The position numbers and the translations under genes are program-made. A stretch of 64,000 nt of DNA. Source: Candidatus Endonucleibacter sp. (ex Gigantidas childressi) (GTDB taxonomy: Bacteria; Pseudomonadota; Gammaproteobacteria; Pseudomonadales; Endozoicomonadaceae). Where the stretch lies: the NCBI GenBank assembly GCA_030674875.1, contig JASXSU010000003.1:1218076-1282075 (forward strand). The letters are read 5' to 3'. The notes beneath the pieces were generated by a model. The model was not told the origin of the DNA. It searched no databases and saw nothing but the letters and a program-made list of their open reading frames with translations. Of the stretch, positions 1 through 8,604 are shown one piece after another (the stretch's first letter is position 1; each line of letters starts with the position of its first letter).

Positions 1-32
1 ATAGGCCGGTTCGATTCCGGTGCCCGCCTCCA
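1..32 (+). tRNA. tRNA-Cys, 3' end only
   Basis: The window opens inside a tRNA. A T arm (GCCGG, TTCGATT, CCGGT) is followed by an acceptor 3' strand GCCCGCC, discriminator T and encoded CCA. U at the discriminator and an acceptor that must start GGCGGGC fit bacterial tRNA-Cys. tRNA-Gly would need CGC before the discriminator. The anticodon lies outside the window, so the identity is inferred. An integrase gene lies 1.4 kb downstream, so this tRNA could be an attachment site. Confidence 0.7.
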
Positions 33-41
33 ATTATGGGT

Positions 42-171
42 TATACTCCAAGAATTTGGAGTTGCTAGGCGGCGACAAGTGAACGGATCCTCAGAAGCTT
101 GGGAGTACTAAGCGATTGTGCTGAGTGATTGCGCTGACAACAAAATAGTAATTTCAAAGGCGCTGGGTATA
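42..171 (+). repeat. Diverged MITE-like repeat, family A
   Basis: The segment begins TATACTCC and ends GGGTATA. It keeps the family A order: a TTGCTAGGCGGC block near the left end, a central imperfect palindrome, and a right end with TGACAACAAA and TTTCAAAGGCGC. It is much more diverged than the copies at 44.8 and 54.4 kb. A further fragment of similar wording seems to lie at 181-275. I see no gene between the tRNA and position 339. Confidence 0.55.
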
Positions 172-338
172 TGCGTCTATGACCATTGACTGGGGTAGGC
201 GACAAGCAAACTAACTCTCATTAGCTTGCGAGCAGTAAGTAATTGAGAGCCAGAAGTACCGCACAACTTCAAAAGAACGATGTCTAGCAAGCTTTGTTGA
301 GGTATTTTAAAATAACGCCAGCAGTGTTGTAATAGTAA

Positions 339-1358
339 CTAACGATAAAAAAATGCTTTAAGCTTGCTTGGGAACTCATTGTTATCTTTCAAAAACTCTA
401 AGAGTATCTTTAGTGGCATAAGTTTGAGAGAGTTGCGTGCTTTTCTGAATCCATTTCCATAGATAGGATCTGGGCTTTTCGCTATGAGAATTCTTCGATA
501 TTTAGCATCTTGTGTTTTTTGATTTTTCAACCATATATACTCCATCAATACGCACATACCCTCTTCAACTTCTAGGGGTAGGTTTCTGTAATTATTGTAA
601 AAAAACCAAGCGTGAGTTAACTCATGTATGGCGACTGTTCTGAAGTGCTCTTCAGGTAGATTGCTTTGAATCAATATGCTCTTAAATCTTCTCTCTATAG
701 CCTGCTTTCCTGAATAGGTAGTTGTCCAGCTAGCAAGCCCAAGAATTGGACGCTCTTTATGAAAATCATGTCTGCTGAAATCGTGAAGTTCATCCCTGTC
801 GCATAATTTAAGAGGAACCTGAGCGCTATTTAGCTTTAGGCCAACTGAGGCAAGAGCAGAGCGCATTTCGGCCATTAATAGCTCTGCTCGTTCCTGAGTT
901 GTTACCCCATGCAGTCCGCATAATCCGCAAATTAATAACCCATCTGGATATTGCATGCCCCCACTCGTCAGATTTTCGCAGACTATTCGATTACAGCTAA
1001 TGCAATGGGCAAAATCTTTATGTGAAGCGCAATAAGAATTACCCCAGAAATCAGTAAGATATCGATGAGTTAGGGGCTTTAAGCATACTGAGCATCTAGG
1101 GTGATGTTGATGTTTGTAACAACGGGAGTGCCACGCGCCTCCTTCATGTTTAATATAGCTTCCTGTTATGGGATGAGAGCAGCCTCGGCATTTCAGGCAA
1201 TTCTTGTGGTAGGGGCGGTCGGCAAAAGTTAGAAATTGTTGGCTGGATATGCTTTTTTTGCAACTGGCACAGATAAAGCAATGAGAATGCCAGCTCCCGC
1301 CCATGGCGGTTATGTAATTCCCCGATATATTATATCCGCATTTTTTACAGTTAGGCAT
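339..1358 (-). CDS. LIM-domain protein with DA1-like zinc peptidase domain
   Basis: The 339-residue protein has two LIM-like zinc modules: C4, C7, H24, C27, C30, C33, H51, C54, then C57, C60, H77, C80, H83 and C89/C92. A cysteine-rich linker runs to about residue 148. The C-terminal half holds HELTHAW at 245-251, a zinc-peptidase HExxH, followed by LEVEEGMC (262-269), which can give the third ligand. This HExxHAW plus VEEG arrangement is the signature of the DA1 family. The plant members are ubiquitin-activated peptidases with LIM domains; bacterial members exist but are little studied. There is no signal peptide, so it is probably cytosolic unless exported by a specialised system. It lies downstream of the integrase with a 50-bp gap, as cargo of a possible tRNA-Cys element. 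No strong ribosome binding site is visible. Family assignment is firm; substrate is unknown. Confidence 0.85.
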   Translation of the reverse strand: MPNCKKCGYNISGNYITAMGGSWHSHCFICASCKKSISSQQFLTFADRPYHKNCLKCRGCSHPITGSYIKHEGGAWHSRCYKHQHHPRCSVCLKPLTHRYLTDFWGNSYCASHKDFAHCISCNRIVCENLTSGGMQYPDGLLICGLCGLHGVTTQERAELLMAEMRSALASVGLKLNSAQVPLKLCDRDELHDFSRHDFHKERPILGLASWTTTYSGKQAIERRFKSILIQSNLPEEHFRTVAIHELTHAWFFYNNYRNLPLEVEEGMCVLMEYIWLKNQKTQDAKYRRILIAKSPDPIYGNGFRKARNSLKLMPLKILLEFLKDNNEFPSKLKAFFYR

Positions 1359-1408
1359 ATTTTAAGCGGTCTTCCTTGATCGGTTGAGAGTATCAATGAT
1401 TTTTTCTA

Positions 1409-2536
1409 TTATAATCCATGTTGAGCTGTTAGGGAACGAAGTCGTTTAGTTTCAGCGTGATAGTACTGGCTAGTTGTATTGATTGAATCGTGACCTGCGA
1501 AAATAGCAAGATCCTCAATATCCATTTTTCTAGCAAGATGTGTTAGAGATGTATGCCTGAGGGAGTGGAATGGAATTTCTTTCAACCTCTTCGCTAGCAA
1601 CGGATCCTGACTCTGGTAAGCGCAATGATTCATGAATGATTGCCACCAAAACCTCAATCCTCTCGAAGAAAGCGATGTAATTGAATTCTCGTGCTTTCTT
1701 AGTTGTGGTGCTAGCGGAAATGCGTCATCGCTGATTGCCCCGACGCCTTGTATGTTTCTAAAGTCATTTATTTTTTGAAAAAGACTACGATTGATAGGAA
1801 GGTGTCTTCTTTTTCTACCCTTACCCAAAATATTTAGCAGAAAGTCTCCCTTACCATCGGTTTGAATGTCTGAGCAGCTGTGAGAGGTTATTTCTGACTG
1901 TCTCAGCGCTAGGCCATAAGTAATCGCCATAATGTAGCGGGTTCTGGCTGCTTTTATTAATTGACTGGGATTGCAGGCTGGAAGGGTATCCAGGCACTTT
2001 TTAACATGCATCCATTCATTGTCATAAAAGTATCTTATAACCGTTGAGCCCTTTGCTATTTTTTCACCGGACCTGACCAACGATACAGTTGGGTTGCCTA
2101 GGGTGTATCTGTTTTTGTCAAGGAAGTTAAAAAAAGCAGAAAGTACGTCAATAACTTGGTCGGTACTTTTACCTTGTTTAATAGATGCGTTGAATAAAAT
2201 TTTATTCGGTCTGCTCGGTACGGCCCCAGGCTTAAGCCAGCATTCGGGTAGATTTTGAATAAAGTCAAGGTAGTCCTGCAGATGTTTAAGTCGGACAGAC
2301 TTATAGTCAATCCTTAGTACTTGATAAATAAATACGGTAAAGCGTATTGTCTCACGCTCATAGCGTCGCAGGGTCTCCATTGATCGTGTTCCGGCTTTCT
2401 TGAGAAATAATGTTAACGCATTATTATCATCTCTCGCACCAATTAGGTTGCTTGGCTCTTGAGGGTGATGTTTTGAAATAACCTTTGTCGAGTCCAGTTC
2501 GTGATGGAGAGTGATTAGATTTTCAGGTGTGAACAT
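1409..2536 (-). CDS. Tyrosine recombinase (phage-type integrase)
   Basis: The 375-residue protein has an N-terminal SAM-like core-binding region (about 35-145) and a C-terminal catalytic domain. Catalytic residues are readable: R212 in LALRQSE, a lysine in GKGRKRR (239-244), HSLRH with H324 and R327, H349 in AGHDS, and the Y358/Y359 pair as nucleophile. It cuts and rejoins DNA at attachment sites. The start abuts the stop of the KfrA-like gene, and AAGGAG inside that gene's end serves as its ribosome binding site, so the two are translationally linked. It points towards the tRNA-Cys end, which fits an element integrated there. I could not find a matching second att site within the window. All catalytic residues are present, so it may be active. 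Confidence 0.9.
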   Translation of the reverse strand: MFTPENLITLHHELDSTKVISKHHPQEPSNLIGARDDNNALTLFLKKAGTRSMETLRRYERETIRFTVFIYQVLRIDYKSVRLKHLQDYLDFIQNLPECWLKPGAVPSRPNKILFNASIKQGKSTDQVIDVLSAFFNFLDKNRYTLGNPTVSLVRSGEKIAKGSTVIRYFYDNEWMHVKKCLDTLPACNPSQLIKAARTRYIMAITYGLALRQSEITSHSCSDIQTDGKGDFLLNILGKGRKRRHLPINRSLFQKINDFRNIQGVGAISDDAFPLAPQLRKHENSITSLSSRGLRFWWQSFMNHCAYQSQDPLLAKRLKEIPFHSLRHTSLTHLARKMDIEDLAIFAGHDSINTTSQYYHAETKRLRSLTAQHGL

Positions 2537-3604
2537 TTACGGCTCCTTCCCTTGTGTTGTTTGTAGTACTTTTTCTAAGGCTAGCGAATAGCCTTTACTT
2601 TTTTCTAGCTCCAGCTTTGCTTGCTGAAGAGATTTTTCTTTTGCACTCTCTCTATTTAGACAATCCTGCAGCTCCTTTGCTAGAGCTTCCTTGGCCTTTA
2701 GGTCATTAACGCATTGGGCATAGCTATGCCGTAAGGTCAAAAGTGTTTTGGTTTCATTGAGAATCTCGCCTTGCTCAGCCTCAAGTAACAGTTCAAGTTT
2801 GGATAATATGATTAAAGAAGGGTCCCGGCTTTTTAGAGCTGACCTAAGGTCGTCTAGCTCTATAGAGGCCTCCTTGTAGGCTTGTGTTTTGTGCTCCATC
2901 TGATTTTTAAAGCGGATTTTTTCTTTTTCGCAGATTAGCAAGTCCTGTTTTAATGATTCTAGCGTTTTGTTGATAGCCTGCTTTTGTAGTCTTTCTTCGT
3001 CAATAGCTTTCATCCAGTGATCAATCTGTACTTTATACTGTTGATCTAGTTTTACTTCTTGAGACTCTAGCATAACAGTATATTTGCAGCTTGCCTCTTC
3101 GCTCTCTTTTTTAAGGTTGATGTTCTCAGTTTTTTGTTTAGAGGCTTCTATTTGTGATTTCTGCAATTGCAGATTTGTTTGTAGAGCCTGCTGGTTACTG
3201 TCTTTTAATTCTTGTGTTAGCTGATCATTGGCCTTTTGGGCTTGTGATAGCAGGTTGTTGGTGTTGTCTTTCTCGATAGTCAGCTGTTCTATCCTTTTTT
3301 TTAACTGTTCGGCCTCTTGCTCTGCTGTAGATTGGCGCTCTTCAAGCTTTTTTGAGACATCATTCTTCCACTGAGTGATCAAGCTGCGTAGCGATCTTAT
3401 TAAATCGTCAGGCAGCTCACTTTCTTGCTGTTGTTTGGGATCGTCGAAGAATCGCCACTCATTGTAATAGGGTAAAATGGTTTGTTTTCCCATTTGCGCT
3501 CTTTTCGCAACATTATCAGCGTTGACTTTCTCTCCGCTTTTTTTCATTTCATCAAGAATGCGGAAAACTAGCTCTTTCTTCTGTATAGACCGTTGCTGTT
3601 TCAT
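2537..3604 (-). CDS. KfrA-like DNA-binding coiled-coil protein
   Basis: The protein has 355 residues. Residues 1-57 form a helix-turn-helix region like the KfrA N-terminal domain of plasmid replication regions, with the typical run NADNVAKRAQMGKQT and then YYNEWR. From about residue 75 to the end it is a long, nearly unbroken coiled coil rich in Gln, Glu, Lys and Leu. KfrA of IncP plasmids is an autorepressor that binds its own promoter and supports plasmid maintenance. Similar genes paired with tyrosine recombinases occur in integrative elements. Two perfect palindromes lie 25-115 bp upstream and are the natural candidates for its operators. AAGGA precedes the start. Autoregulation of this gene and the integrase is inferred. 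Confidence 0.75.
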   Translation of the reverse strand: MKQQRSIQKKELVFRILDEMKKSGEKVNADNVAKRAQMGKQTILPYYNEWRFFDDPKQQQESELPDDLIRSLRSLITQWKNDVSKKLEERQSTAEQEAEQLKKRIEQLTIEKDNTNNLLSQAQKANDQLTQELKDSNQQALQTNLQLQKSQIEASKQKTENINLKKESEEASCKYTVMLESQEVKLDQQYKVQIDHWMKAIDEERLQKQAINKTLESLKQDLLICEKEKIRFKNQMEHKTQAYKEASIELDDLRSALKSRDPSLIILSKLELLLEAEQGEILNETKTLLTLRHSYAQCVNDLKAKEALAKELQDCLNRESAKEKSLQQAKLELEKSKGYSLALEKVLQTTQGKEP

Positions 3605-3628
3605 TTAAAGGTATCCTTTAGAGTAATT

Positions 3629-3674
3629 AAATACTATTGATACTGGTTTTATAATACCAGTATCAATAGTATTT
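3629..3674. promoter_or_regulatory. Perfect 19-bp inverted repeat, candidate operator 1
   Basis: Arms 3629-3647 and 3656-3674 are exact reverse complements, separated by 8 AT-rich bases. It lies 25 bp upstream of the KfrA-like start codon, where a promoter is expected. No T-run follows the stem, so an operator is likelier than a terminator. Confidence 0.6.
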
Positions 3675-3686
3675 AGTTTTAACATC

Positions 3687-3718
3687 TTACTACCGGTAAC
3701 TGTTCTTACCGGTAGTAA
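3687..3718. promoter_or_regulatory. Perfect 13-bp inverted repeat, candidate operator 2
   Basis: Arms 3687-3699 and 3706-3718 are exact reverse complements around CTGTTC and contain the word TACCGGTA twice. The site is 12 bp beyond the first palindrome but has a different sequence. This suggests either a second regulator or binding to two site types. Confidence 0.55.
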
Positions 3719-3899
3719 ATATCATAAAACCTGCAATACGTCTTATTTTGTAGCTAAGACCTCTGGATAGATGATTATCTATATTTAGAATGAAATTTGC
3801 GCTATTTTCTGAATAACCACTCGTGCAAGCAAAGTTGTCGCACTCTCTGATTGTTCCAGCGTAAGCAGGTGGGCATGGTCAGATATTGGTCAATGCCAA

Positions 3900-4860
3900 G
3901 CTATTCAAAAGAGGTCAACGAACCCATAATTCAGAGAATGATGCCATCCAGTAATGTGCCAGTTGGTCAGTCGGTCAATTGGTGCGTGCGGCTGGTGTCT
4001 CGGGTGTGATGCAGTACAGTTGGCGCAAGGAAGCGTTATTTCAAGGGATATTAGTGCCTGGCGATGGTGAAAATCAAGATCAATGGAATTCTGCACACTA
4101 GTTGGTCTTGATTATGGAAATGGTTGCGTTGAATGAAACAGAATGGGATGAATACTGCCGTAATCAAATCCTTTTTTATGAACAAATACCGCAATGAAAA
4201 GACATTTACAAGCATAAATCATCTATTTTAGTGTGTATTTTCCTCACCGACTAACAAAATTACGGCTCGTGCAAAGGTCTCAAGATGATTATTAACGTCA
4301 GCATCAGTGATCGCATCAATAGTCTGCTTCTCAGCCTAATTGTGCCACATTGGAGGATGAGAGGCTTAGTGCCTGAAAGGATACTTTACAGGGTGTTGCA
4401 TGAAGCATGCCCCAGTCAGCAGTCATAGACCGAAGTTTGATTGCGCCACCGGATCACATTAGGTCTGATTTTGAGACATAACGTTTTTGCACTCTCCTAT
4501 TCGAGACAGGTTTTATTACCTCTATCTGGTGGTAGAGATATACAGTAATAAGGTTGTCGCATGGGAGGTTCATCACACGGAGTCGACTGAGTATGCTTCA
4601 GAAATGATAACTAAAGATTGCATCCAACATGGCCTCACCGTAACCAGTATGCTATTGGTGCTCACTCTGACAATGGTGGCGCCATAAAAGGCAGTATACC
4701 GTGCCATTCAACTTGTAGCGCCTTGGTGTAGTGATCTCAGCTAGTCTCCTAATAGCAAGTAATGACAATTCTTATTCTGAGGCAGTTTTCAGAACCATTA
4801 AATACCAGTCTAGATACCCAAGAAAGACATTTGTGGATGTTGAAGCAGTACGAAGGCGCA
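3900..4860 (+). mobile_element. Decayed IS3-family element (orfA and orfB remnants)
   Basis: Read in shifting frames, the left part gives an IS3 orfA-like stretch: a helix-turn-helix-like segment, then YCRNQ, FYEQI and related wording at 4150-4200. The right part gives orfB pieces. 4487-4687 reads FYYLYLVVEIYSNKVVAWEV, the integrase-core strand with the first catalytic aspartate replaced by Glu. 4731-4850 reads SYSEAVFRTIKYQSRYP, the region of the catalytic glutamate. Stops and frameshifts break every part, so it cannot encode a transposase. Confidence 0.75.
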
Positions 4861-5283
4861 ATAAGAGGTTGGTCTATGAGGGCTTGGACGAGTTGATTGG
4901 CCACGATAGTGCTGCTGACCTGCTTCATGCAACAGCCTGTAAGGGTATCCTTTCGGGCGCCATGTATCGTCCATCATCAGTCAGTGTGGGCGCAATTGGG
5001 AGTAACATTCTTGAAACGATCACTGTTATTGACGTTAATAATCATTTGACGTTACGCTTCAGTGAGCTTGTTGCTGAGTTCTGGCCTCTAGGAATTGGAA
5101 CACATTACCAGATTGCACCCAGCGCTGGAGCGTTCTTTCTGATAGATTAAGAGTCTCCTGGGCTTTCTACTGACGAAACCATCGTTAATAGCTTGTTTGA
5201 TTAAGCTGACTACAGCCTGTCTATTCAGAAGGACGATCAATCATTTTCTGGTACTCTTTTATTCGAACTTTTCTAATGGCATG
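4860..5283 (+). pseudogene. Unrecognised broken reading frame fused to the IS3 end
   Basis: The frame that carries the IS3 orfB end continues past the expected transposase C-terminus into unrelated sequence (residues from about RNKRLVYEGLDEL onward). It reaches a TAA at 5148. After the stop the same frame stays protein-like through ESPGLSTDETIVNSLF, another TAA at about 5202, and DQSFSGTLLFELF before further stops. The even composition across two TAA codons suggests an old gene decayed by point mutation. I do not recognise the family. Confidence 0.35.
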
Positions 5284-5839
5284 GCAATTGATCGCTCTCT
5301 GACAACTTCCTTTTTAGGTTAGAAAATCAGAAGAGTGGGGCAACTATAATGGCGCATGGGGCTTAACGCATCTCAAAACATCTTTTAACGGTCGAGTTAA
5401 AAAATAAGACAAAAAAGAAGAAATGTAGTCATCAAAATATTATAAAATGTTGCAATAGCACCTGTAAGATTATTGCGTTTAATAACAATACTGAGTTAGC
5501 TGGATACGAAAGTATTGATAACGTATTGTATTGTAAGATATTTTTTGTTGAGCTATATCACATTATGGCAATGTGTATTTAACGAGAACACTAACCAACT
5601 GCTGTTACTATTATTCCAAAAGTGAATGAAGATTGGTGTCGTGTCGAAAAACAAAATTGACGATCAATTTGTAATCATCATACGGCTACAAAAACCCTTA
5701 AGTTACTATAGTCAAATTGATCTCTTATAGGGCAGAGCGTATCATTCATAGTGGTAATCTAGAAGTAACTAGGGCCTAGGATTGTACCGTAAATTAAACT
5801 ATCGTTAAGCAAAATCCCTGAGCCCAAAAGTATACGTTA
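5284..5839. other. Gene-free AT-rich stretch
   Basis: No reading frame, RNA gene or repeat is evident. The stretch is AT-rich with scattered stops in all frames and looks like eroded sequence between the IS3 remnant and the marR-like gene. Confidence 0.5.
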
Positions 5840-6166
5840 TTATAGATTGCTAATTTTCTTTTTTATTTTTGTTACTAATCTCTTTCCTTTAGGTGAAAGC
5901 GCTAGCTTAAAATAACGGCCATCATCTGGATGCGCTGTCTTTTTGATAAGATCAAGGCCTGGGCGATCATGTCGTCCTTCTCCTAGGCGCTTAACGCTTA
6001 CGGCTATATCACTAGGAGTGCCACACTGAAGTTTTTCCTCATTTACCAAATCAGTAATTGTTTCCCCTGTATTATCAGCAACGACAAGCAATATCTGCCA
6101 TTGTATTACAGTAAGAGGCATATCCTTCAATATCTGAGTTAATGTTATAAGACCTTGGAGTGTCAT
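5840..6166 (-). CDS. MarR-type winged-helix regulator, short
   Basis: The 108-residue protein matches the core of the MarR fold. A helix pair around LTVIQWQILLVVAD leads to a recognition region with SDIAVSVKRL. A wing follows with LDLIKKTAHPDDGRYFKLAL, where the D-x-R of the wing is present as DDGR, then LSPKGKRLV. Full MarR proteins are about 140 residues, so the terminal dimerisation helices are short here. It may be trimmed or a minimal member. AAGG precedes the ATG. Neighbours on both sides are IS remnants, so no target operon can be inferred. Confidence 0.65.
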   Translation of the reverse strand: MTLQGLITLTQILKDMPLTVIQWQILLVVADNTGETITDLVNEEKLQCGTPSDIAVSVKRLGEGRHDRPGLDLIKKTAHPDDGRYFKLALSPKGKRLVTKIKKKISNL

Positions 6167-6358
6167 GAGTAGTTACCTTTTCATTGGATTATAAATAATA
6201 TTATAGTTTTTGGTTATTGCCGTCGTTTACAATCATATAAAATGCATGGATAACGAATTATGACAAAACCTATAACTAATCTACGAAGAATAAATAATAG
6301 ACAGTTTTACACTGTTATGGCAATTTTTTTATGATCATCTTTTTATTTTACTTTAAAA

Positions 6359-6376
6359 TGTAACGCTAACGTTACA
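6359..6376. promoter_or_regulatory. Perfect 7-bp inverted repeat upstream of the marR-like gene
   Basis: TGTAACG and CGTTACA flank CTAA, giving an 18-bp palindromic site of the size bound by MarR or TetR dimers. It lies about 190 bp upstream of the MarR-like start, in a 360-bp AT-rich gap with no gene. Distance makes the link uncertain. Confidence 0.3.
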
Positions 6377-6529
6377 AAGTGAAACAATTAAATGTCAATA
6401 TAACATTATGAAACAATTAGTTTTTTTGTTGGTAAAGATGTTTTCATAGATAGCGTTTTAAAGTAATAAATATAACTTATATTATGCTAAAAAAAAGTAT
6501 ATGTTCTGATTGAGCTAGCCGGACACTTT

Positions 6530-7335
6530 AATAAGAGACAATACTTGTTAATTATTGGAGTGTTATTATGGGACAAAAACGCAGTTGCAAACAATACCTA
6601 AAAGAGTTTAAATAAGATGCAGTGACCTTGGTTCGAGATCAAGGCTACTAGGTAGCATAGACGGATAAATCATTGGGTATTGCGACTAATTTTCTCTATC
6701 GCTGGAGGTATAAGCAAAAGTATTTGTCGGTAGGCGCAGGGCTAACTGAAGGTGAACATATTGAGCTTCGGCTTCTGTGCAAAGAAAATAAACAGTTGCG
6801 AATGGAGAAAGATATTTAAAAAAGGCCAGTGCCTTCTTTGCGAAAGAAGTGAAGTGAAATACCATTTCACCATAAAACACGCTCAAAGCCAGCCTACAAG
6901 GCTGCTTTGTCGGGTGATGAGGGCCAGTGAATCGGTTTTCTATGTATGGAAGGCCCATCCAACTAAGCCCATAATAGCCAAGGATGTTACTCGCTATCAA
7001 ACCATGAAAGTAATGGGGTAATTAAAGCTAAAAGCCAAGTAGAGATTAGTTTATAAGGGGCGAAGCGTAAGTGTAGCGATACTGTTAGCTAATTTATGAA
7101 ATCAAAACTTTAACCATGTAGGGCAAGATAAAATTTGGGCTGGTGATATAACGTATTTAAAAATCGCCGAGGGCTAGACCTACGATAGCTGTGGTTAGCT
7201 TATTACCAGTGGTTCGCATAATGTATATTATGTTAAATGAGATTCTATCTGTGCCACCATAGTTGCATTCTTTTAATTTCCTAAGAATCAGTAATGATCA
7301 TCCTTATTCGTAGGTTATTTTCAGAACCCTGAAAT
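6530..7335 (+). mobile_element. Decayed IS3-family element (second type)
   Basis: From an ATG at 6567 the frame reads MGQKRSCKQYLKEFK, stop, DAVTLVRDQGY, stop, then SLGIATNFLYRWRYK, which is an IS3 orfA of the IS51/IS150 kind. Further on, KIWAGDITYLKIAEG at about 7133 is the orfB DDE segment with its first aspartate. The end, before 7335, reads NDHPYS and FRTLK, near the catalytic glutamate. More than ten stops or frameshifts interrupt it. Its 3' end is joined directly to an IS30 remnant. Confidence 0.75.
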
Positions 7336-7753
7336 AACAGTTTTGAAATTCAAATCTTTTCTTGGCCGAGAATTTTGCTCTGGCTCCACTCTACACGTAG
7401 CTTTGATTCAATCAGCGCGATCATTTTTGGCGTCATTCTACTCGCCCGAACCGACTCTGTAAGCAGCCTATCTGTTTGGCCTTGTGCTTGCCGATGCCTA
7501 TATCCACGTTCGCCAGTATTCCTTGCCAACTCACGGCTCACAGTGGACTGGCTAGCGCCAATGATCTCCGCTATCCCCCTTTGGCTGCAACCGTTTTTCT
7601 TTAGTGCGGAAATCTGGCATCGTTGTTCGTAAGCCAGTTGTTGGTAAATTATCGTCATCACTTCATCTCTTGCCGGAGAAAAGGGTGTGTGCTTACCTTA
7701 AGCTGGCCCTTTCTTCTACCTAGTCAAGTGATGCACTTCAGATTTGAATCCGC
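7336..7753 (-). mobile_element. IS30-A deletion remnant
   Basis: The right end, ending at 7753, is the IS30-A terminal repeat GGCGGATTCAAATC on the minus strand. 7370-7661 encodes the first 95 or so residues of the transposase, MMTIIYQQLAYEQRCQI, with the helix-turn-helix NGCSQRGIAEIIGASQSTVS. The reading frame then jumps straight to the extreme C-terminal codons (AATTCAAATCTTTTC), so the whole DDE catalytic core is deleted. It cannot transpose itself. Confidence 0.8.
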
Positions 7754-7803
7754 CTTGTATTTAATCTACCGTATTTGTAGTTACATGTGTTGAGGCGAAG
7801 CTA

Positions 7804-8604
7804 ATGAATGATTATTTGGTCGATATAGGTGCCAATCTTACTCACCCATCTTTTGATTCAGATCGTGATGTAGTGGTAAAACGTGCACAAGCACTTGGTG
7901 TCAAGTCATTGATTTTTACTGGAGCGTCGGTGCTTGGGTCAAAACAAGCTCTAGAATTAGCGACTCAATATAATAATTGTTATAGCACCGTTGGGGTTCA
8001 TCCCCACGATGCATCAAATTTCGGGGTAAATGGATACGATGAATTAAAATCAATTATAACATCAAGTAAAGTTGTTGCAGTTGGTGAAACGGGACTTGAC
8101 TTTAACAGAGATTATTCGCCAAGAAATATTCAAGAAAAGGTTTTTATACAACAAATTGAATTAGCCATTGAGCTGAGAAAGCCTTTATTCTGTCATGTGC
8201 GGGATGCATCTCAGCAGTTTTTAGAAATAATCAAGACTTATAGACACGCTATTGGGCAGCTGGTTGTCCACTGTTTTACGGGTGAGAAGGAAGAGCTCTT
8301 TAAATATTTGGATATGGATTTACATATAGGTATTACCGGTTGGATTTGTGATGAGCGCAGGGGACTCCACTTACACCCTCTTGTTAAGAACATTCCGCCA
8401 AACCGGCTGATGATCGAAACAGATGCACCCTATTTGCTGCCGAGAACATTATCATCAAAGCCAAAAAATCGCAGAAATGAACCGGCATTTCTAGGTGAAA
8501 TAGTGAAAACACTTGCAGAAATTACCAAAAAGGACTACAATCAGGTTATTTCAGAAACAACCGCTACGGCTAAAAAGTTTTTTAATTTGGATCAAGATGA
8601 ATAA
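7804..8604 (+). CDS. tatD: TatD metal-dependent DNase
   Basis: The 266-residue protein aligns with TatD from end to end. Metal and catalytic residues are visible: H66 and H68 in GVHPHDA, E95 in VGETGLDF, H131 in CHVRDA, H156 in VHCFTGE and D207 in IETDAPYLLP. The family has 3'-5' DNase activity with roles in repair and DNA clearance. The ITGWICDERRG stretch favours TatD over its paralogues YcfH and YjjV. GAGG sits before the ATG. The 3' end overlaps convergent fieF by 23 bp, so transcription terminators must lie within the coding ends. No twin-arginine genes are nearby. Confidence 0.93.
   Translation: MNDYLVDIGANLTHPSFDSDRDVVVKRAQALGVKSLIFTGASVLGSKQALELATQYNNCYSTVGVHPHDASNFGVNGYDELKSIITSSKVVAVGETGLDFNRDYSPRNIQEKVFIQQIELAIELRKPLFCHVRDASQQFLEIIKTYRHAIGQLVVHCFTGEKEELFKYLDMDLHIGITGWICDERRGLHLHPLVKNIPPNRLMIETDAPYLLPRTLSSKPKNRRNEPAFLGEIVKTLAEITKKDYNQVISETTATAKKFFNLDQDE

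Noticed and set aside
3905-4096. 63-residue minus-strand frame
   Set aside because: It is antisense to the IS3 orfA remnant and has no protein-like features.
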